From contig SYDD01000394.1 of NCBI GenBank assembly GCA_005786775.1, positions 1-7,781 of the forward strand: 7,781 nucleotides of DNA, written 5' to 3'. Each line of letters begins with the position of its first letter. Position 1 is the stretch's first letter. Source of the stretch: Opitutaceae bacterium. Lineage in GTDB: Bacteria; Verrucomicrobiota; Verrucomicrobiia; Opitutales; Opitutaceae. The notes beneath the pieces were generated by a model. It saw only the letters and a list, made by a program, of their open reading frames with translations. It did no database searches and was not told where the DNA came from. Position numbers and translations under genes: made by a program. This document shows positions 6,742-7,781 of this stretch, piece by piece.

Positions 6742-7340
6742 CAGACGATGTGGCTCTTGAGCGCCTCGAGGGCCTCCCACTCCCGGCCGGCGTGCATCGC
6801 CCGCACGATGGCGGCGTGTTCCCGGTAACTCTCCATCAGGTCCCGGTGGCGCGAGTAGCGCAGGAACATCCGCAGCATAATCGGAAGCCAGAGGTCCACG
6901 AGGCTGCCCTGGTCCGCCGCCTCGACGATCAACCGGTGGAACGCCATATCCAGCTCCACCACCTGGCCCAGGTCACTGCCGCCGCAAGCTTCCCGGTAGA
7001 GCGCCAGGTTGTCGTCGAGCCGCCGCAGCAGGCCCGCGTCGCGCGTGCCGAACCACGCCGTCACCGCCGAGGCCTCCACCTCGCGGCGCAGGTGCACGAT
7101 CACGTTCCGTTTGAAGCCCGATGGCTCCGCGGCGACCTTAACGCCGACATTCGGTTTCGCCACCAGCAACCCTTCCTTCGTCAGGTGCAGCAAGGCGTCG
7201 CGGATCGGCCCCCGGCTGATCCCGAATTCCTCCGCCAGCGTCTGCTCGCGCAGCGGCGTGTCCGGCAACAATTGCCCGGAGAGGATCCGGCGCCGGAGGT
7301 GCGATGCGACCTGTTCCTGCAGGTTGGAGGCGAGTTTCAT
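6741..7340 (-). CDS. GntR-family transcriptional regulator, FCD (FadR/VanR-like) subfamily
   Basis: This 199-residue DNA-binding regulator has an N-terminal winged helix (about 1-70) with QEQVASHLRRRILSGQL, LREQTLAEEFGISRGPIRDAL and LTKEGLL, the standard GntR pattern. The C-terminal FCD ligand domain shows the metal and ligand residues of the family: DMAFH (D121, H125), REH (H165) and KSHIV (H197). Members usually sense small organic acids or sugar acids and repress nearby catabolic genes. The operator-like repeats in four places, one just upstream of its own gene, make it the obvious candidate to control the receptor, crotonase, CoA-transferase and TIM-barrel genes as well as itself. The length is slightly short for the subfamily but all landmarks are present. 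An upstream TTG (7418) would extend the protein by 26 residues across the operator, with no family similarity, so ATG 7340 is preferred. No Shine-Dalgarno sequence precedes it. Confidence 0.93.
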   Translation of the reverse strand: MKLASNLQEQVASHLRRRILSGQLLPDTPLREQTLAEEFGISRGPIRDALLHLTKEGLLVAKPNVGVKVAAEPSGFKRNVIVHLRREVEASAVTAWFGTRDAGLLRRLDDNLALYREACGGSDLGQVVELDMAFHRLIVEAADQGSLVDLWLPIMLRMFLRYSRHRDLMESYREHAAIVRAMHAGREWEALEALKSHIV

Positions 7341-7397
7341 CGGTGAGCAGGGCAGGGGAGTCCGCGGCGGCACGGAATGCAACGCCCGCGTGAGGCA

Positions 7398-7422
7398 TTG
7401 ATTGTTGACAAATGACAATCAA
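7398..7422. promoter_or_regulatory. Operator-like inverted repeat between the GntR and TIM-barrel genes
   Basis: Perfect 8-base arms TTGATTGT (7398-7405) and ACAATCAA (7415-7422) flank a 9-base spacer. The core TTGTTGACAA is at 7402-7411. The element lies 61 bases before the GntR start and about 90 bases before the TIM-barrel start. It is the best-matched partner of the copy at 5459-5478. Its position suggests autoregulation and control of the divergent gene. A TTGACA (7405-7410) on the plus strand could be a -35 for the TIM-barrel gene, but no good -10 was found. Confidence 0.65.
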
Positions 7423-7437
7423 GCGAAATTCTCCGTT

Positions 7438-7454
7438 CGCGGTCCGGGACCGCG
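7438..7454. repeat. 17-base palindrome upstream of the TIM-barrel gene
   Basis: CGCGGTCC (7438-7445) and GGACCGCG (7447-7454) are perfect inverted repeats around a single base. The loop is too short for a normal RNA hairpin without opening inner pairs. It is unrelated in sequence to the TTGT-NN-ACAA element beside it. It could be a second regulator's site or chance in GC-rich DNA. Confidence 0.3.
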
Positions 7455-7508
7455 GGGTCACGCGCGGTGCGTGCCGCGGTGCTCCGGCCCCCTTTACCCC
7501 CGTCCGTC

Positions 7509-7781
7509 ATGCCCACCTCCCAGCGCCTGCCGCCCGCGGTGTCGCGCCGCTCCTTCCTGCAACACGCCGGGCTGGCCGCCGTCGCGGCAACCACCGGGCG
7601 CGCCGTGCCCGCGTCCACGGGCTTCTCCCTGCGCTACGCCGTCGCCTCGAGCCTCTATGGCGGGCTGTCGCTCGACGAGATCCTGCCCGAGGTGCCCCGG
7701 CAGGGCTCCGCCGCCATCGACCTGTGGCCGCGCCGCCACGGGACCCAGCGCGAGGAGGCCGATGCGTGGGGCCGGGAGCGC
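7509..7781 (+). CDS. Tat-exported sugar phosphate isomerase/epimerase-like TIM-barrel protein, 3' end outside window
   Basis: The first 91 residues are visible and the frame stays open to the right edge. The N-terminus has a twin-arginine signal: VSRRSFLQHAGLAAVAATTG (residues 11-30) gives S-R-R-x-F-L followed by a hydrophobic alanine-rich stretch, so the protein is probably folded before export to the periplasm. The mature start FSLRYAVASSLYGGLSLDEI and the next strand AAIDLWPRRHG resemble the first two beta-alpha units of xylose-isomerase-like TIM barrels (AP endonuclease family 2), where an early acid residue and a following helix are typical. Family members isomerise or epimerise sugars or related polyols, but Tat-exported versions in Verrucomicrobia and Planctomycetes mostly lack a proven substrate. 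It is divergent from the GntR gene and shares its operator-like site. ATG 7509 is chosen because it places the Tat motif normally; no Shine-Dalgarno sequence is evident. Confidence 0.8.
   Translation, partial: MPTSQRLPPAVSRRSFLQHAGLAAVAATTGRAVPASTGFSLRYAVASSLYGGLSLDEILPEVPRQGSAAIDLWPRRHGTQREEADAWGRER

Noticed and set aside
1..7781. CRISPR array, tRNA/rRNA genes, insertion sequences
   Set aside because: No spaced repeats, cloverleaf-like tRNA sequence, rRNA segments, transposase motifs or terminal repeats were found on reading both strands.

Overview
The window is GC-rich bacterial DNA, almost fully coding. It most likely comes from a Verrucomicrobiota member of the Opitutales/Opitutaceae type. 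Two things point there: a plugged TonB-dependent receptor whose mature N-terminus carries a 'VKLDVFTV'-like stretch, and a multidomain protein of the PSCyt1/DUF1549 class, which is characteristic of the Planctomycetes-Verrucomicrobia group. The taxonomic call is an inference from gene families and composition, not from a marker gene.

Layout, left to right. Bases 1-1982 (minus) hold the first ~660 residues of a secreted PSCyt1/DUF1549-type protein with two CxxCH motifs; its C-terminus lies beyond the left edge. A 133-base gap with a strong hairpin separates it from a complete 750-residue TonB-dependent outer-membrane receptor (2116-4368, minus). A 249-base gap with two operator-like sites follows, then a 262-residue crotonase-fold enoyl-CoA hydratase/isomerase (4618-5406, minus). 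It is divergent from a 404-residue class III (CaiB/BaiF) CoA-transferase (5501-6715, plus). The CoA-transferase converges, 25 bases apart, with a 199-residue GntR-family FCD regulator (6741-7340, minus). That regulator is divergent from a Tat-exported xylose-isomerase-like TIM-barrel protein (from 7509, plus), cut by the right edge after 91 residues.

The most notable signal is a repeated DNA element, TTGTYRACAA, usually followed by a CAATC tail. It occurs once upstream of the regulator and TIM-barrel gene, once between the crotonase and CoA-transferase genes, and twice upstream of the receptor gene. The 20-base copies at 5459-5478 and 7401-7420 agree at 18 positions, and 4529-4548 agrees with the latter at 16. 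The element fits the TTGT-NN-ACAA type of site bound by many FCD GntR regulators. The simplest reading is a compact local regulon: the receptor imports a compound, the CoA-transferase and crotonase process an organic acid as its CoA thioester, and the GntR protein senses a pathway molecule and controls all the promoters, including its own. The substrate cannot be named from sequence. A carnitine/crotonobetaine-like CaiB plus CaiD logic is one possibility among several.

Most other long open frames on the opposite strands are codon-position shadows produced by high GC.
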